Part shown: one piece after another, positions 12,797 to 29,124 of the stretch
How the letters are laid out: each line of letters starts with the position of its first letter
Position numbering within the stretch: position 1 is the first letter of the stretch
Position numbers and translations under genes: made by a program
Notes under the pieces: generated by a model
Told to the model about the DNA's origin: nothing
Seen by the model: only the letters and a program-made list of their open reading frames with translations
Databases searched by the model: none
Assembly (NCBI GenBank): GCA_037179385.1
Contig: CM074185.1
Span: 48,611,000 to 48,674,999 of the forward strand
From: Holothuria scabra
Lineage: Eukaryota > Echinodermata > Holothuroidea > Aspidochirotida > Holothuriidae
Length of the DNA stretch: 64,000 nucleotides
Direction: 5' to 3'

Positions 12797-12899
12797 TATT
12801 CACCCCTTTTTGAGCCAGTTTTTACTCCTTTTACACTTACCCGTTTGTGCTCATTTTTTACTGTGTAGCCCTAATTATTATTTAGTTTTTGCTTACTTT

Positions 12900-13210
12900 T
12901 TTCCCCCTTTTTCCGGCAATGTTCGATTTGTACGTGCACTTTTTCATCCAGGACTCTCTTTTTCCTTTTTTTTTGATTTGTGTTCCATCCTTCGCACTCA
13001 TGTTTTTTGACAGTTCTGTTTTTGCAGCGATCGCTTCGGATTTGATGTTTGTCGTGTCCAATTTTTACTGCTGGTTGTTCAATGTGGTTTTTGCCACCTG
13101 ATGAAGGGTTTATACCCGAAACGTCGTGGAGTTTCCCGCAAACTTTTAAGCACTTTTTATTATCTCTTTTCTACCTACACATTTCAACATTGTTCCGCAG
13201 CATTTCGACC
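12900..13210 (+). repeat. 3' untranslated tail of PLE family A
   Basis: Nearly the same sequence recurs at 21020-21330, including TTTTTCATCCAGGAC, TTTTGATTTGTGTTCCATCC, GCGATCGCTTCGGATTTGA and the hammerhead. Both copies end in GCAGCATTTCGACCTTAT and run straight into a (TA)n tract. This defines the family A 3' terminus. Confidence 0.8.
13094..13129 (+). ncRNA. Hammerhead ribozyme, minimal type I, PLE family A
   Basis: Elements in order: stem I 5' strand CCAC (13094-13097), core CTGATGA (13098-13104), one extra A, stem II GGG (13106-13108) / CCC (13115-13117) with loop TTTATA, box GAAA (13118-13121), cleavage triplet GTC (13123-13125), stem I 3' strand GTGG (13126-13129). Predicted cleavage is after C13125. 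Stem III is only AC/GT, and ACGT (13121-13124) is self-complementary, so activity would be expected as a dimer or co-transcriptional multimer. PLEs are known to carry minimal hammerheads of this type. An identical motif occurs at 21209. Confidence 0.87.
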
Positions 13211-13223
13211 TTATATATATATG

Positions 13224-13258
<35 letters not shown>

Positions 13259-13292
13259 ATGTATATATATATATTTATATATATATATATTT
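13211..13292. repeat. (TA)n microsatellite
   Basis: Alternating TA with a few G and TT interruptions. It lies between the 3' end of the plus-strand family A PLE and the 3' end of the minus-strand PLE at 13300-14600. Confidence 0.98.
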
Positions 13293-13299
13293 AAATAAC

Positions 13300-14600
13300 T
13301 ATTAATGAAAAAACAAGACAACTTGTAGTTTCAGTTTCAAGAATCTATTTGAAATTTTTAGCAACACAGTGTCTTTCTCAAAAAACAACCCAAAATGACA
13401 AGAAGACTCCAACATTCTCTACACAAATAGACATAAAAAGCAAGAAATAAAAGAAGAATAGAAATTTACTAGACCGGACCTACATAAGGTACCACTTCTA
13501 TAAACAGAAGCGTTGCACTGGACGAGGAAGAAAACAAAGAAGAAAAGAAAGCTGAAACACCGGCCAGCAACTAGAAAACGGGATTAACGAAACTCCTATT
13601 AGACAGCACGCGAGGGCCGTCTCCGCGTCTTTCTGTTCTTGCTGTCAAAGCGATCACTAGAATTAAGACCACCAGGCCATATTGTACCCAGTTTGTTCCA
13701 CATTCATTATCTCTCAATAGAGCCAAGTTTTCTGCGTGCCTTATCCAAAACATATCCGGGGGGAAAGTAGGGGGCCACATGGATTGTAAAATTATTAACT
13801 TAAACTCATTAGGTGAGTGTTCCGACAGATGAGAGTACAGTCTAAACTAAAACTTCATGAAATCGTTACCCTCCCCCTCACTCCCTAACCTAACTCCATT
13901 CCCAAGGGCACAACGATGCTAAGCCATACGTTCTTTAAGATTTGTTGCCATCCCCACATATTGCATCCCACATTCTGGACAGAAAATACAATAAACCACC
14001 CAAGTAGCCGTACAATTGACATTAGCAGCCTTCACTTTTTAAACTCTACCATTTGACTTACTGGTAACCTTATTGGTGTTCGCAAGGCTCTTGCATAATA
14101 TGCATTTCCTATCACAGTAATTACCGGGACCAAAATTATAATCCTTTGAGTTAACCTTTGCCCTGACCAGTAAACGACCCAAATTTGGAGTTTGACTAAA
14201 GGATAGTAATGGTCTATGGGGCACCCTCTTCATAATCGGAGAAAGATGCAATAACGACTAGTGTCGTCCAAGAATCTCTTGGATATTAGGCAGCCCGGGG
14301 TGATATTCAACCACAAGAGGTACACGATGTGAGAGCGCTTCCTCTTGATCGTGTGACTGAAAACAATCTCTGAGAGCACGATTAATTGCCGCTTTAACCT
14401 TACGCTTAGAATGACAACGTTTATTTAAAGCAGCAGCAAGCTCAGCACACCTGCGTTCAACAAGTTCGGGGGAGGAACAAATAGAATTAATGCGTTTAGT
14501 CTGGCTATAGGCAATACTCCGCTTAACGTGATCCGGATGGCAACTATCAGAAGGAAGATAAAGCATGGTATCAATTGGTTTGTGGTAAAATCGGTTTTTA
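13300..14600 (-). pseudogene. Penelope-like element 3' half, minus strand
   Basis: Reading on the minus strand from 14600: a PIDTMLYLPSDSCHPDHVKRS segment with the H-P-x-H-x-K-x-S signature of PLE RT thumb regions, then SIAYSQTKRI, an ALNKR segment and VEYHPGLPNIQ. A second frame (14251-14039) carries RPLLSFSQTPNLGRLLVRA and CDRKCILC. Further down, VVYCIFCPECGMQYVGMATNLKERM is a degraded GIY-YIG core near 13920-14020. Frames are broken between these blocks. The RT palm is missing, so the copy is 5'-truncated at about 14.6 kb. The tail has a weak hammerhead-like remnant and ends at the (TA)n tract. Confidence 0.8.
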
Positions 14601-14759
14601 ATGATCTATCAGCTTTAAGCTTAATTGTTACATTGTTACATTGTCCCCTTTTGCTATGCTGCCCTCTCTTATTTTGGATCTTTCTGTTATTATTTGCTTA
14701 CTGTATAGCCTTGAAAAAGGACTCGTGTAGAGTTTGAAACCATTGACCCATGAAAGTAT

Positions 14760-15176
14760 GCACACACCTCGACCCCTCCCCCAACATTTTTCATCAGGCT
14801 TCGGGTGTCTTTTTGAAACCGGGGAGATTGAACTGCGACTCCGAAAATGTAGTCTATCTGCTTTATTGTATCAAATGCCCCCAGGTCACCTACATAGGCG
14901 AAACGAGTACAAAGTTTAGGCTCCGATTCAATAATCACAAACTAAGCATACGGCAAAACAAGAAAGGTTTTGCCGGTTGCTGAGCATTTTAATCTCCCAA
15001 ACCATGGCCTTTCCGACCTTAAATTTTCCATTCTCTATGGCAACTTCAAAACAGCCCAGGAAAGAAGCAACCGGGAATTGAAAACAATCTTACTTCTAAA
15101 CACCCATCACACTGGACTTAACAAAGATCTCGCTTTTCTAAGCTTCTACGCCCGAATGCACCCCGATAAGGTCTAG
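14760..15176 (+). pseudogene. Penelope-like GIY-YIG endonuclease fragment, plus strand
   Basis: NVVYLLYCIKCPQVTYIGET (GIY and YIG halves) is followed by STKFRLRFNNHKLSIRQ. A frameshift near 14975 leads into PVAEHFNLPNHGLSDLKFSI, RSNRELKTILLLNTHHTGLN with the catalytic-region glutamate and asparagine, and a stop at 15174-15176. Close in sequence to the nuclease of the minus-strand PLE at 15854-18704. The RT is absent. A stretch just upstream (14700-14745) looks like the decayed tail of another PLE (GGACTC / GAGTTTGAAACC), suggesting head-to-tail debris. Confidence 0.82.
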
Positions 15177-15203
15177 TTTCTTCTCTACCTACTGTTATTC
15201 AGT

Positions 15204-15246
15204 TCAACTGAGGAAGAGCGGTGTATACGACGCTCGAAACATTTTG
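15204..15246 (+). ncRNA. Degenerate hammerhead-like motif in PLE tail
   Basis: CTGAGGA (15208-15214; core U-to-G change from CTGATGA), stem II GAGCG (15216-15220) / CGCTC (15231-15235), GAAA (15236-15239). The layout is that of a hammerhead, but the core substitution and lack of a good cleavage triplet argue against activity. It lies 30 bp after the stop of the preceding GIY-YIG frame. Confidence 0.45.
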
Positions 15247-15328
15247 TTTATAATTTTATTTCATCGTTTGTGTAAACGTATATAGTTGGAAATGAAAGTA
15301 TCATTTTTTGTCATTTGTTGTTTCTACT

Positions 15329-18855
<3,527 letters not shown>

Positions 18856-18888
18856 CAAATTGGTAAAGGTGGAAAATCTGGCTGATGT

Positions 18889-18962
18889 TGACTCCACCGG
18901 GACTCGAACTCGGGACCTCCCTCTTTCTAGTGCGGACGCTCTAAGCACTGAGACATGGCCTT
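18889..18962 (-). repeat. tRNA-like sequence, probably a SINE head or tRNA pseudogene
   Basis: On the minus strand a box-A-like GTCTCAGTGCTTAGAGC is followed by box-B-like GAGTTCGAGTCC in a fair T-arm (CCGAG / CCCGG with loop TTCGAGT). Acceptor strands GGCCATG and TGGAGTC do not pair and the anticodon stem is poor, so a working tRNA is unlikely. It lies just outside the terminal repeat of the PLE. Confidence 0.6.
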
Positions 18963-19104
18963 TGTTCAAATAACAGATGAAGCAACTCACAATTCACCTC
19001 CTGAGCAGGAGCCTAATTTTTTGGAACAGCACTAGTTCTCGTTTGACGCAAGCCCAACCAGAGATCAAAGTTGATGCTATCCAGCTGAACACAATTGCTT
19101 ATTC

Positions 19105-19107
<3 letters not shown>

Positions 19108-19143
<36 letters not shown>
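19108..19143. repeat. (TA)n microsatellite
   Basis: Uninterrupted (TA)n of about 36 bp. The 350 bp after it (to 19496) hold no recognisable feature. Confidence 0.97.
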
Positions 19144-19145
<2 letters not shown>

Positions 19146-19495
19146 CGCTAATTCCCACCTTAGGGGGAAATTGTTATATCTGCGCGTACATAGGGCGAAA
19201 AAATAACAATGAAATACATAAGAAAAAGTGTTCGCCCTAACGTATAAAAATATACACAACGTTATTTCAATGGCCCGCCATTTCTTAGTGTTAATAGCTA
19301 GGTGTCCGTAAATTTGACAACTTTGAAGTAATTGCATCTGCTTTGTAAATCTAGGAGGGCGCCCTTGTCCGTTTACGTGTTCCTATAGAAAAAGTGTGTA
19401 GAAACGTTACGGCGAACTTTATATTTCGCCCCAAAAATTTTTCCCCTTAAGGTTGACTTTTCAACAACAACTTTCCCCTAAGTGCTGAATTAGTG

Positions 19496-20438
<943 letters not shown>

Positions 20439-20570
20439 TGTATCTTGGCTCGCTGTACACCGTTCGTGCCTGTTCACTTCGAACACGGAACCAACACGTG
20501 CTTAAAAACGGACACGTTCAAAAGCAGCGAACATATACGTTTTTAACGTTATTGACATCATTCTACTTCA

Positions 20571-20628
20571 GGCTTCTGATGAGTGAGGACCTACATTATT
20601 GGCCCTTACGAAACAGTTCTGTAAAGCT
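20571..20628 (+). ncRNA. Hammerhead ribozyme, type I, downstream of the YRDDG-type element
   Basis: Stem I GGCTT (20571-20575) pairs with AAGCT (20624-20628). Core CTGATGA 20576-20582. Stem II GTGAGG (20583-20588) / CCTTAC (20604-20609), six pairs with one G-U. GAAA 20610-20613. Stem III ACAG (20613-20616) / CTGT (20619-20622) closed by TT. The cleavage triplet is GTA, with predicted cut after A20623. All invariant core bases are present. The two-base stem III loop is tight, but ACAGTTCTGT is nearly self-complementary and could pair between two molecules. Confidence 0.85.
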
Positions 20629-20656
20629 ATGTTGTAAGAACTTATTGCAACCTTTT

Positions 20657-20658
<2 letters not shown>

Positions 20659-20713
<55 letters not shown>
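20659..20713. repeat. (TA)n microsatellite
   Basis: Uninterrupted (TA)n starting 30 bp after the hammerhead at 20571-20628, so it marks the 3' end of that element. An inverted family A tail begins on its other side. Confidence 0.97.
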
Positions 20714-20718
<5 letters not shown>

Positions 20719-21014
20719 AGAAAAAGAGCGTCCTGGATGAAAAAATGCACGTAAAAATCGAACAAGTTCTTAAAAAAGGAAAAACAGGAGACAAAAACTA
20801 GCTCCGGAAAAAAAAAATTTGTAAATAAGGCCTACACAGAAAAAAACGAGCACGAACGGGTAACTTGTTCGAACTTGTTCGATTTTTACGTGCATCGAAA
20901 AGTTCTTAGAAAGTTCTTAAGAAAGGAAAAACAGGAGACAAAAACTAGCTCCGGAAAAAAAAAATTTGTAAATAAGGCCTACACAGAAAAAAACGAGCAC
21001 GAACGGGTAACTTG

Positions 21015-21547
<533 letters not shown>

Positions 21548-21629
21548 ACCGTGATAGTAAAAAGTAGTAATGTCAACCAGGCAATGGTACAGTGCTCAAC
21601 CCTATGAAGGGAGCTGTAATATTGAAAAG

Positions 21630-21790
21630 GTTGCAAAGGTATACTTGGCAAATGCCATTTCCAGCCATCTGGGAGGTGGTGAAAACCCAAACTTTTCTTT
21701 GTACGATCCTCACCAACCGATTTTATTTCTACGCTCTGGTAGTAAACTCCAGGCTCCCAAAAAAGTATCCCCCATGCCCACACGGAAAAG
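21630..21790 (-). repeat. Fragment of the modular hAT family
   Basis: The plus strand carries TTGGCAAATGCCATTTCCAG, CCATCTGGGAGGTG, AAACCCAAA and a GTAAACTCCAGGCTCCC block. In reverse complement these match the left part of the hAT-family element at 60730-60910 in order. The G-rich end would lie near 21.79 kb but no intact CAGTGGCG terminus is visible. Confidence 0.6.
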
Positions 21791-22084
21791 AAAAACAGTA
21801 TCTGTTATGTGATAAACATCGTATCAACTCCGCGTGTCATTTTTGGACTCATGTTGCCCAGCAACCCCCAAAACATAATGTGAAGTATCATATTGCATAT
21901 TCCGAAACCGTTTTTCACCACCCCTTTAACCCCATTACCCTCCATGATAAGGAAGCAGGGGGAACTTTTCAGCTCGGAGATTACATTTTTCAAATCAGTG
22001 CCCCGAAAACCTTGGACACCAGATTTTCAGTCGCATCGTATAAATGTTTGGGAACACGGCGGATCGAAAATGCTACAAAATAAC

Positions 22085-23430
22085 TTATTAGGTAGTATTC
22101 ATTCCGAAAGATGACACATGCGTGGGTACCTCTAGAATTGGGCTCCCTCTCTCAACAGTTACAGCAAGGCCCGAAAGTTGAAACGTGGATTTTCCCATCC
22201 CCAAACCGCTACACTAATTTGGAAGTTTATTCTCGATTTGTCTCAATAAACGGCCTCCCTTGGCCAAGGAGGAGGGGTCATTGAAAAAATGCGAGTTACT
22301 TTGAAAAAAAAAAAAAACTAGGCCTGTGCTACGCCAAAACGAAGCTAGTCTAAGACACGCACACAGTTGTTTCAGTTCCGCGTTCAAAGCAGTGATGCTT
22401 TTCTTCTTTCCCAGCACCAGATAAGCGAACTTAAATCTACTTTAGTTAAAAACACGTATGTTAGTTCGTTAAATCGGTGATTTAATGACACACCAACACG
22501 AATGTGTTATAAAGTGTAAGATAACTTGGTAGCAAGTTCAAAGTTTATATTTATTTCCCAGTACTATAGGCAGATAGATTCAAGTTAATTTTTTCCCTTT
22601 AGCCGCCTCTTACGACAGACGGTAAATACCACTTGCATATCCTATAACCGCCAACCCACAGGAGTGAGCAGGGGTGACGCCAGGATGCCCCAGACAGGTG
22701 GCCAAGCTCCCCGACAGTGGGGGGGGGGGCAGCATTTTAAGGCCCTACATAGACTTTGGGTTAGTCCCGGTAAGAGATGACTCAGCAGTTTTAAGGCGCG
22801 CGTAGCCAGCGATTTTTTAGGGGCATGCCTTTCAACAAATACTTAAAAATCTGGAGTTCATTTTGAAGACAAAATTTATCATTTTTGAAAACAATTGGCT
22901 TTTGTAAGTACCATTAAAAAGTTCGGGTGTTTACAGACAAAGGCTGTCCTTTATATGGGCAAAATAAAAAACGTTATATAGGCGAGAGCTAAATATCTTT
23001 TGGGGTAACGCATTATATCATACTAGGCCTACGTACTAAGGCTTCAACACGAATCTAAAAGTTTGCCCGACAAGTTTTTTCTTTTTTGAACTAAGAGTTA
23101 AAAATGATTAAGTGCTTATTTTATTGGAGAAATTTTGGAATTTAGAAGAAAATTTGTTTTTTGGTACGGCTAAAAAAAACCTGGTTTTTTATTATATCGA
23201 TGTGCCTTTCAACAGCAAAATTAGATACCATATCGGGGTGATTAACAGACTTGTTTTAGGTGAAAGATTTTCATCTTCTTGTAGGAAAAATTAAGTATGG
23301 GGTGATCTGTAGTTTTGTTGAGGTTACTGAATATGAATTCAGCTTCACAATGTCCAGGTAGAGGGCAAGAACTGGGGTCTCCGCAGTTGCACCCACTGGG
23401 GTTGTCACTTCTGGCATTGTCGGCAAGTAT
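22085..23430. other. Unassigned DNA with a conserved-looking repeat module
   Basis: No gene recognised. Contains the CGCCTCTTACGACAGAC module described separately and a G-run at 22720-22729 within a CCCCGACAGTGGGGG context, probably the end of another C/G-rich repeat. Confidence 0.4.
22576..22660 (-). repeat. Repeat module shared with 46.86 kb
   Basis: TTTCCCTTTAGCCGCCTCTT followed by ACGACAGACGG. The reverse complement of the same module occurs at 46862-46905 (CCTGCTGTAAGAGGTGATGA then AAGGGAAAAC). It may be the conserved tail of a SINE or LINE; no TSD was found. Confidence 0.45.
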
Positions 23431-23437
23431 ATATTTA

Positions 23438-24403
23438 TTATGGGTGCTTAATTTCTGCTGTTATGCACCAGGTTATGCACCAGTAACTGATTTTAACTGT
23501 ATTACGATTGAAGATTTTGTGGAAAAGGTGTTCCTTCATAAATGCATTATTAATAGTTTTTAGGAAAGTTCGACCGACAGTGGTGGATACGTTTTTGCTG
23601 GAGGGAGGGTTGTACCAGGTAATTTTGCGTTCCTTTTGGGTCTCTGTGCATGTTTGGAGGGTATAGGTGCGAATTACAGGTCGTGGTCGGTTTTTCAGGA
23701 ATTCCTGGTGCACGTTTGGCTGTGTTAAAATGTCGCAAGATAGGCGTTTGTCAATGGCATTTGGTATTTGGTTAATGATGGGATGTAGGGGGTTGGACTT
23801 TTTGTGAAAAAAGGGGTGTCGTGTTGTTCGGCTTCCTGTACGGTTTATGGGTGCCACTTTGTAGGTCCAGTGTAACATCCAGAATGTTGACTATTCTTTT
23901 GTTTGTTTCAATAGCTGTTTAGACCGTACTGGTTGAATAGGGAACAGAGTCCTTTCTTAATTAATTGATATTGGTTACACCTAGGCCATCATCGCGGTAT
24001 AGGCAGAGGTCAGGGCAGAATGTTGTGGTAATTTGGCTTAAAAGGAATATTTCTACCAACTCACATGTCTCAGGGCCGTTGCAGGCTCGCAGCTGCCCAT
24101 AGGTACGACGAATAAGCTGGCTAAGTCTTTCCTTCCCCCTGGTTAATTGCCGCTATATAGGCATGAATCCTTGGCTTGAATTATAATTTCAGGTTCGTCT
24201 GCGGTAATGCTATCGTGCTTCCCTGCGAAATTGAGGGCTTCGCTCAAAAGATCTGGTGTAATGAATGGGTAAAACTCTATCACGCGTAAATGAATTATTG
24301 GGCTTTTTTCTTTTAATTTTTCTGAATCACTGTAATGCCGATGAGATTTTCTTCCACTGGTTGAGTTGCAGCTTATTCTGGAAGGATTGGTTGAATCGAT
24401 CAA
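23438..24403 (-). pseudogene. Reverse transcriptase fragment, YRDDG type
   Basis: Reading down from 24403: RVIEFYPFITPDLLSEALNF (RT motif A region), then in another frame a MGSCEPAT-like motif B remnant, LVEIFLLSQ and LYRDDGLGVTN with the catalytic Asp-Asp. [48 protein letters not shown] and IFNRNTVKISYWC follow, the last matching TLLNRNTVKLSYSC in the GIY-YIG element at 19.6-20.4 kb. At least two frameshifts are present. The copy stops right where the cysteine cluster and nuclease should begin. With 19619-20438 it shows a single element type having RT, linker and GIY-YIG in that order. Confidence 0.8.
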
Positions 24404-24640
24404 GTATAAGTTGATAAACCTGAGTTATTAACCGATAAACCAAGTTTATCGAATTATTGGGCAATTAGCGTCTATACCAAGTTTGTCAACCGATAAGCCA
24501 ATTTTTTTTTAAATAAACCAGGTTTATCGATTCGATAAACCTTCACCAAAGAAGCAGTAAACCTGGTTTAGCAAATCGAACAACCTGGTTTATCAGCTGA
24601 TAAACCAGGTTTATCTAATTATTGGGCATTTGGCTTGTCA
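24394..24640. repeat. Cluster of AACCTGGTTTA / GATAAACC motifs
   Basis: At least eight close variants of GATAAACC or its complement lie within 250 bp, several as palindromes such as GATAAACCAGGTTTATC. TTATTGGGCA occurs twice (about 24455 and 24617). It may be a MITE built of short inverted motifs, like the TTAACCAGG element at 54.35 kb. Confidence 0.7.
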
Positions 24641-26940
24641 TAGGTACGAGTACGCTGGAGAGAAAGTTATGGAAAGTAAGCAAGTAATGGGAGAAGAACG
24701 AAGAATGCAGGATTATAACTTCTCAACGGGAGTAAGTACGATCTGTAACACGTAGAGACCATTTCTGCTAAATTGCTCCGCAAAACATAACGTTGAACTG
24801 CGTTGTAGTGTGATTCTCGTTTATCTTCAAGTGTGTTTAGTGTTTTAAATGATCTGATGAATATCCAGAACCAGAATGGTGTGGGACTAAATCATGATAA
24901 TTAGGGCCTTAGAGTCTTTCAAAAGCATCAAGATCTTGTGAAAATATCCCCTTTTCTTGGGTAAAATTGAGAAATTAACCATCAAACGGTCAGGTTCTTC
25001 TACACGATCAAGGTAGGTGAAGATCAATTGAATTCATGACGACACCAACGATGAAATGCTTACCCTGCCTAAAGTAGGGCCGGTCCTATTTCCAGCTGTG
25101 ACTCAACTATATTGTTCTTTCTGAGTCCAAGAAAATAAAAGTGTAGAACTGCTGAAATTGCTGAATTTGTAGTCACTGAGTTTTTAGGCATTTTAGGACA
25201 ATGTTTAATGTCACCTTGCGCCGCCCGGTGGCACCACTAACACTTTCACAGTGACCAGACAATGACTCCATGTTATTAAAAGGAATAGATCATAGCCTGT
25301 CATTACAAAATGTTTTCTTTGAGTCCCACGATGCGATGAGTTTATCGAATAAAGTGAAAATATCTAGTAGCTACTCTTCTTATATAAGTGAAAGGAAAGG
25401 GTGTCGACTGAAGTTAAAAACACTTATTTTTTGTGAGGGAAGAATCATGCTTTTCACGTGAGAACAATGAAATTCAACGTATTAAATGTCAATACATTTA
25501 CAATAGATGGCATATTTTATACATATAATTTTACAAGGTTCCTTTATTAACCTTATTCTACAGCATTGTTGTAATCCAGCCAGCAGGGTAGTAATCTATT
25601 GGTTCTTCAACAACGGGACTTCTTCAACTACTCCAGTGATTTCAAGTAAAAACAGCTAATTTGAGAGAGGTATCAAGGAGACGACAAAATCACTAAAAAA
25701 GAGGTAAAGGGAACAATGATTTGAATACTATTTTGATAATTAAGGCAAAGTCAATGTCACTAGTGAAGCCTGTACACCACAGCAAATGACAACAAAGACT
25801 GTAGTATTTATGACATTGTTGGTAATAACAGCTTCATGGTCAATCATTTCCAGCTATCTGCGCGCTATATGACAAGAAATTTCTTGATTTGCTGTTGTCA
25901 TTGTGTTGTATCGATTATATTCTTTGTTAGAGTAAGGATTAGTTTAGGTGTTAGCTCTACCATTAGCCAGTTAGAAAATTTCTTGTAAAACAGTACGCAT
26001 CGACCCATGTTTTGACCTTCACAACGTAATGTGTTATTATTAATGTATTTAACAACCTACCCGACTACACTGACATATCACAATGCAAATGTAGGGTCGA
26101 CCAGTTTATTTTTCACATGATCCATAAATGGGCCCCAGTATGAGAAAATTAAATGTAAAGACAAGAACAACATCTAGGTGCGGCTTCTCTCTGTGAGCTG
26201 TTTGAGACTTGATAGTGTACGTTCTCTGTTTTTTCGATATTAAAGCCTTCCTTTGCGAATTTGATCTCTTTGGTAGAGTTGCGTGTTCACTATTTCTCTC
26301 CTAGGCTCATTAAGGAAACTTCAGCCCTGTGCAACACTGCTCCGTTCTGATTGGTCACTTTCCTGCGACCTTCTAAATTCGAATATTTAAAAACATGCCG
26401 TTTCGATTGCAGTAAAAAAGTTGATTTCCTAGCCTCAGTAATATATTGTTCAACTAAGGTAAATCAAGTTTCCAAACCCACTGCTGGAGGTCTATTATTA
26501 CCACTTCACCGAGCTTCTAGTCCTCTTAGGTTGCAAAAAATTACACAGTTCGTTGGGCAGGATTCTAATAAAAACCCCCTCTATATGTTCTGCATACTGT
26601 GGCTAGGGTTTCTTGACTTGGATTAAACGTCTTTGCATGGAGTATTACTGTCTGTCAATCATCAAATTGTGTAATTGGGCAAGGAAGGAAATCAAGTGTA
26701 TTTTTTTACCGTAACCATTTCGTCATGAACCGGAACAAAGTGTCCACACACACCGGATCCACCGTTGCCTCTCTCCGATTGGCTCACACGGGAATTTTTG
26801 TTATTTCTCTCTGGCCGCAAAGACCTTATTAGAGCCTACCTATGCTGTTACCTCTCAGTTCTGAGCTAGCCTTCCAAAGAGAATGATCCTCAAGAACTCC
26901 TTATAAGAGTAAAACTCTTCAAACAGCACTCTTAAAAGAG
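24641..26940. other. Unassigned DNA
   Basis: No gene, RNA or repeat recognised. The frame at 26351-26626 has no family signature. Confidence 0.4.
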
Positions 26941-26949
26941 GCAAAGTTA

Positions 26950-29055
26950 GTGACACATTACTTGGGTAGAAGTTTCTACAATCATCCTGTTCGACTTGCT
27001 CAAAGCATCATCCGCCTCAAAAGGTTCAAGATGAAAGAACAGGACAATAAATCAAGGATTTCTTCTTCCACAAAAAGGAGGAAATTTTCCCGCACCTTAA
27101 AAAGGGAGAAGCTTCGTGCAAAGTCACAAAGTTTTCAAAGGAAGTGTACAGCCATTAAAGGCAAAATAAAAAAAAACTGCCCAAATGAGTCTAAAGGCAG
27201 AACAATCGGAGCACTTCATCAAAATCCTTTCCGACAGATCTCTGTCGGACATAGACAATAGCTCTTGGTAAGGGTTAAAAGTTTATAACTACCCCTACTA
27301 AACCTACCAGAGTGTCAATCCTCACCGCCCTAAAAGGTCTAATTCAAACAATGAGGATAAGATATACTCTGCACGGGAAAAACGCTAGAAAGCTATCAAA
27401 GTTCCGTTTGAAATCTAGTTGGTTTCCTGCTGTAACTTATAGCAAAAACCTGAAAGATTATCTCGAAGCCACTTAAGTGGAACTGGCAAAAATGCCTATA
27501 CACAATGTATCAAGCAATAGCTCTAAGGCAGAAAAAATTGCCCTACATTCCCACAAAAAGGACTGCTCCGTGGTCTTAAAACCATTTGACAAAGGAAAAG
27601 GTAACGCCGTGATTAACCGCTCCGATTATGTACATGAAGTCAACAAACAGTTGAATTCGGTGCATTACGAGAATCTAGGCCAGGACATAACAAAAGAAAC
27701 AAAACAGCTAGTTGTAGCACAACTTAAAAGTATGTGGCTCAACATGGAAATCGATGAAACCACTTTCAATTATCTGAACCCGAATAATCACAAAAGTCGT
27801 ACTCCGGTTATCTACGTCCTGCCTAAGGTGCATAAGACACCCCCGATAAACACGAAATTTATCGGCAGGCCCATAATAAGTGGCAATGGATCACCGACCG
27901 AACAAATCTCAGAATTTGTAGATTATTTTTGCTTCCAGTCGTGAAACGATAAGAGACTTATGTGAAAGACACAAATCACATTATTAGTTATCTGGAAGCC
28001 ATTCAGCTACCCGAAAACGTACTCCTAGCAACACTAGACGTGGTTTCTATGTATACTAATACACCCCAATTTGAAGAGGAGTCAATAAATGTTGTCTGCG
28101 AAACATACCAGAACGCAAGCCAGAGCTTATACGAGATACCAAAAATCTCAACTGCCTCACTACGCAACCTCCTTAAACTCATTTCAGAAAAAAATTGTTT
28201 CGAATTTAACGGAAATTTTTATCTACAAAAAATCGGTTGTGCAATGGGCAGTCAAGCCTCGCCAGAAATATGCGATATTTTCATGTTTACACTTGAAAAA
28301 AGCATTATACCGACTGATCCTAGAATCATTCGCTGGTTTTGTTATCGAGATGACATTTTGCTGCTCTACGAAGGCAACATTGCGGAACTCTGCTCACTAG
28401 TGGAAAACATGAATAAAATTCCCGAAAGGATTAAATTCAGGATGGAAGCGTCGCACGAATCAGTCATATATCTAGACCTAACTATTTTAAAAGGCAAGAA
28501 CTTTGAATCCCACGGCGGCTGGACACAAAATTCTATACAAAGTCTACAGAAACCTATCAATACCTTGATAGGACTTCCGCCCACCCACTTTCAACTTTTA
28601 AAGGGTTTATAAAAGGAGAAATTTTAAGATATGTGAGATTGTCAAACAATGAGAACGAGTTCGTCTCTAAGAGGAACGCTTTGAAAGAAAAGCTGTTTGC
28701 ACGCAACTACACGGGCCAAGAATTTGATCACGCCATTAAAGGCATTAATTTTAAAGAACGATCAAATTATCTTTTGCCCAAACCACGTGAAACAAACATT
28801 CCACTAGTTTTCAAAACAAAATATACACCCCATTTGAGAACCAAAAGCTAAAAGGAAGCCTGCTAAGACACTGGCGCTTAATGTCGGAAGACACGAATTT
28901 GTGCCAAATTTTTCCAAAGCCACCAATCCTAGCCTTTGAGAGGGCGCCCAACTTAAAAGACTATCTAGTTAATTCTAGATTAAAAAATGACGGTGAATTG
29001 GAAGTAAATCACGAGGGCGAAGTAAAATGCTTTCTCGATGCCCTTATCGAGGCGC
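26950..29055 (+). pseudogene. Penelope-like reverse transcriptase without a visible endonuclease
   Basis: A basic N-terminal region (26950-27261, rich in Lys/Arg/Ser) is followed by CSVVLKPFDKGKGNAVINRS (about 27565-27625), the PADKG block. Then come VIYVLPKVHKTPP, FIGRPIISGNGSPTEQISEF, LLATLDVVSMYTNTPQFEEE (motif A), GCAMGSQASPEICDIFMF (motif B) and FCYRDDILLLYEG (catalytic). Frames break at about 27270, 27945, 28570 and 28850. The thumb gives GSLLRHWRLMSEDTNLCQIF then PPILAFERAPNLKDYLVNS (28850-28980) and ends EVKCFLDALIEAL. No GIY-YIG core or cysteine cluster is visible before the hammerhead at 29125, so this copy is either an endonuclease-minus PLE or carries it elsewhere. Confidence 0.85.
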
Positions 29056-29124
29056 TCTGAAAGAGCATTATTTTTGAAAAAAATCTTGTTTTCGAATAAA
29101 GACCAGGACAAACTGCAGAGTCCG

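Noticed and set aside
18889..18962. Functional tRNA gene
   Set aside because: Acceptor and anticodon stems do not pair, so only tRNA-like ancestry is supported.
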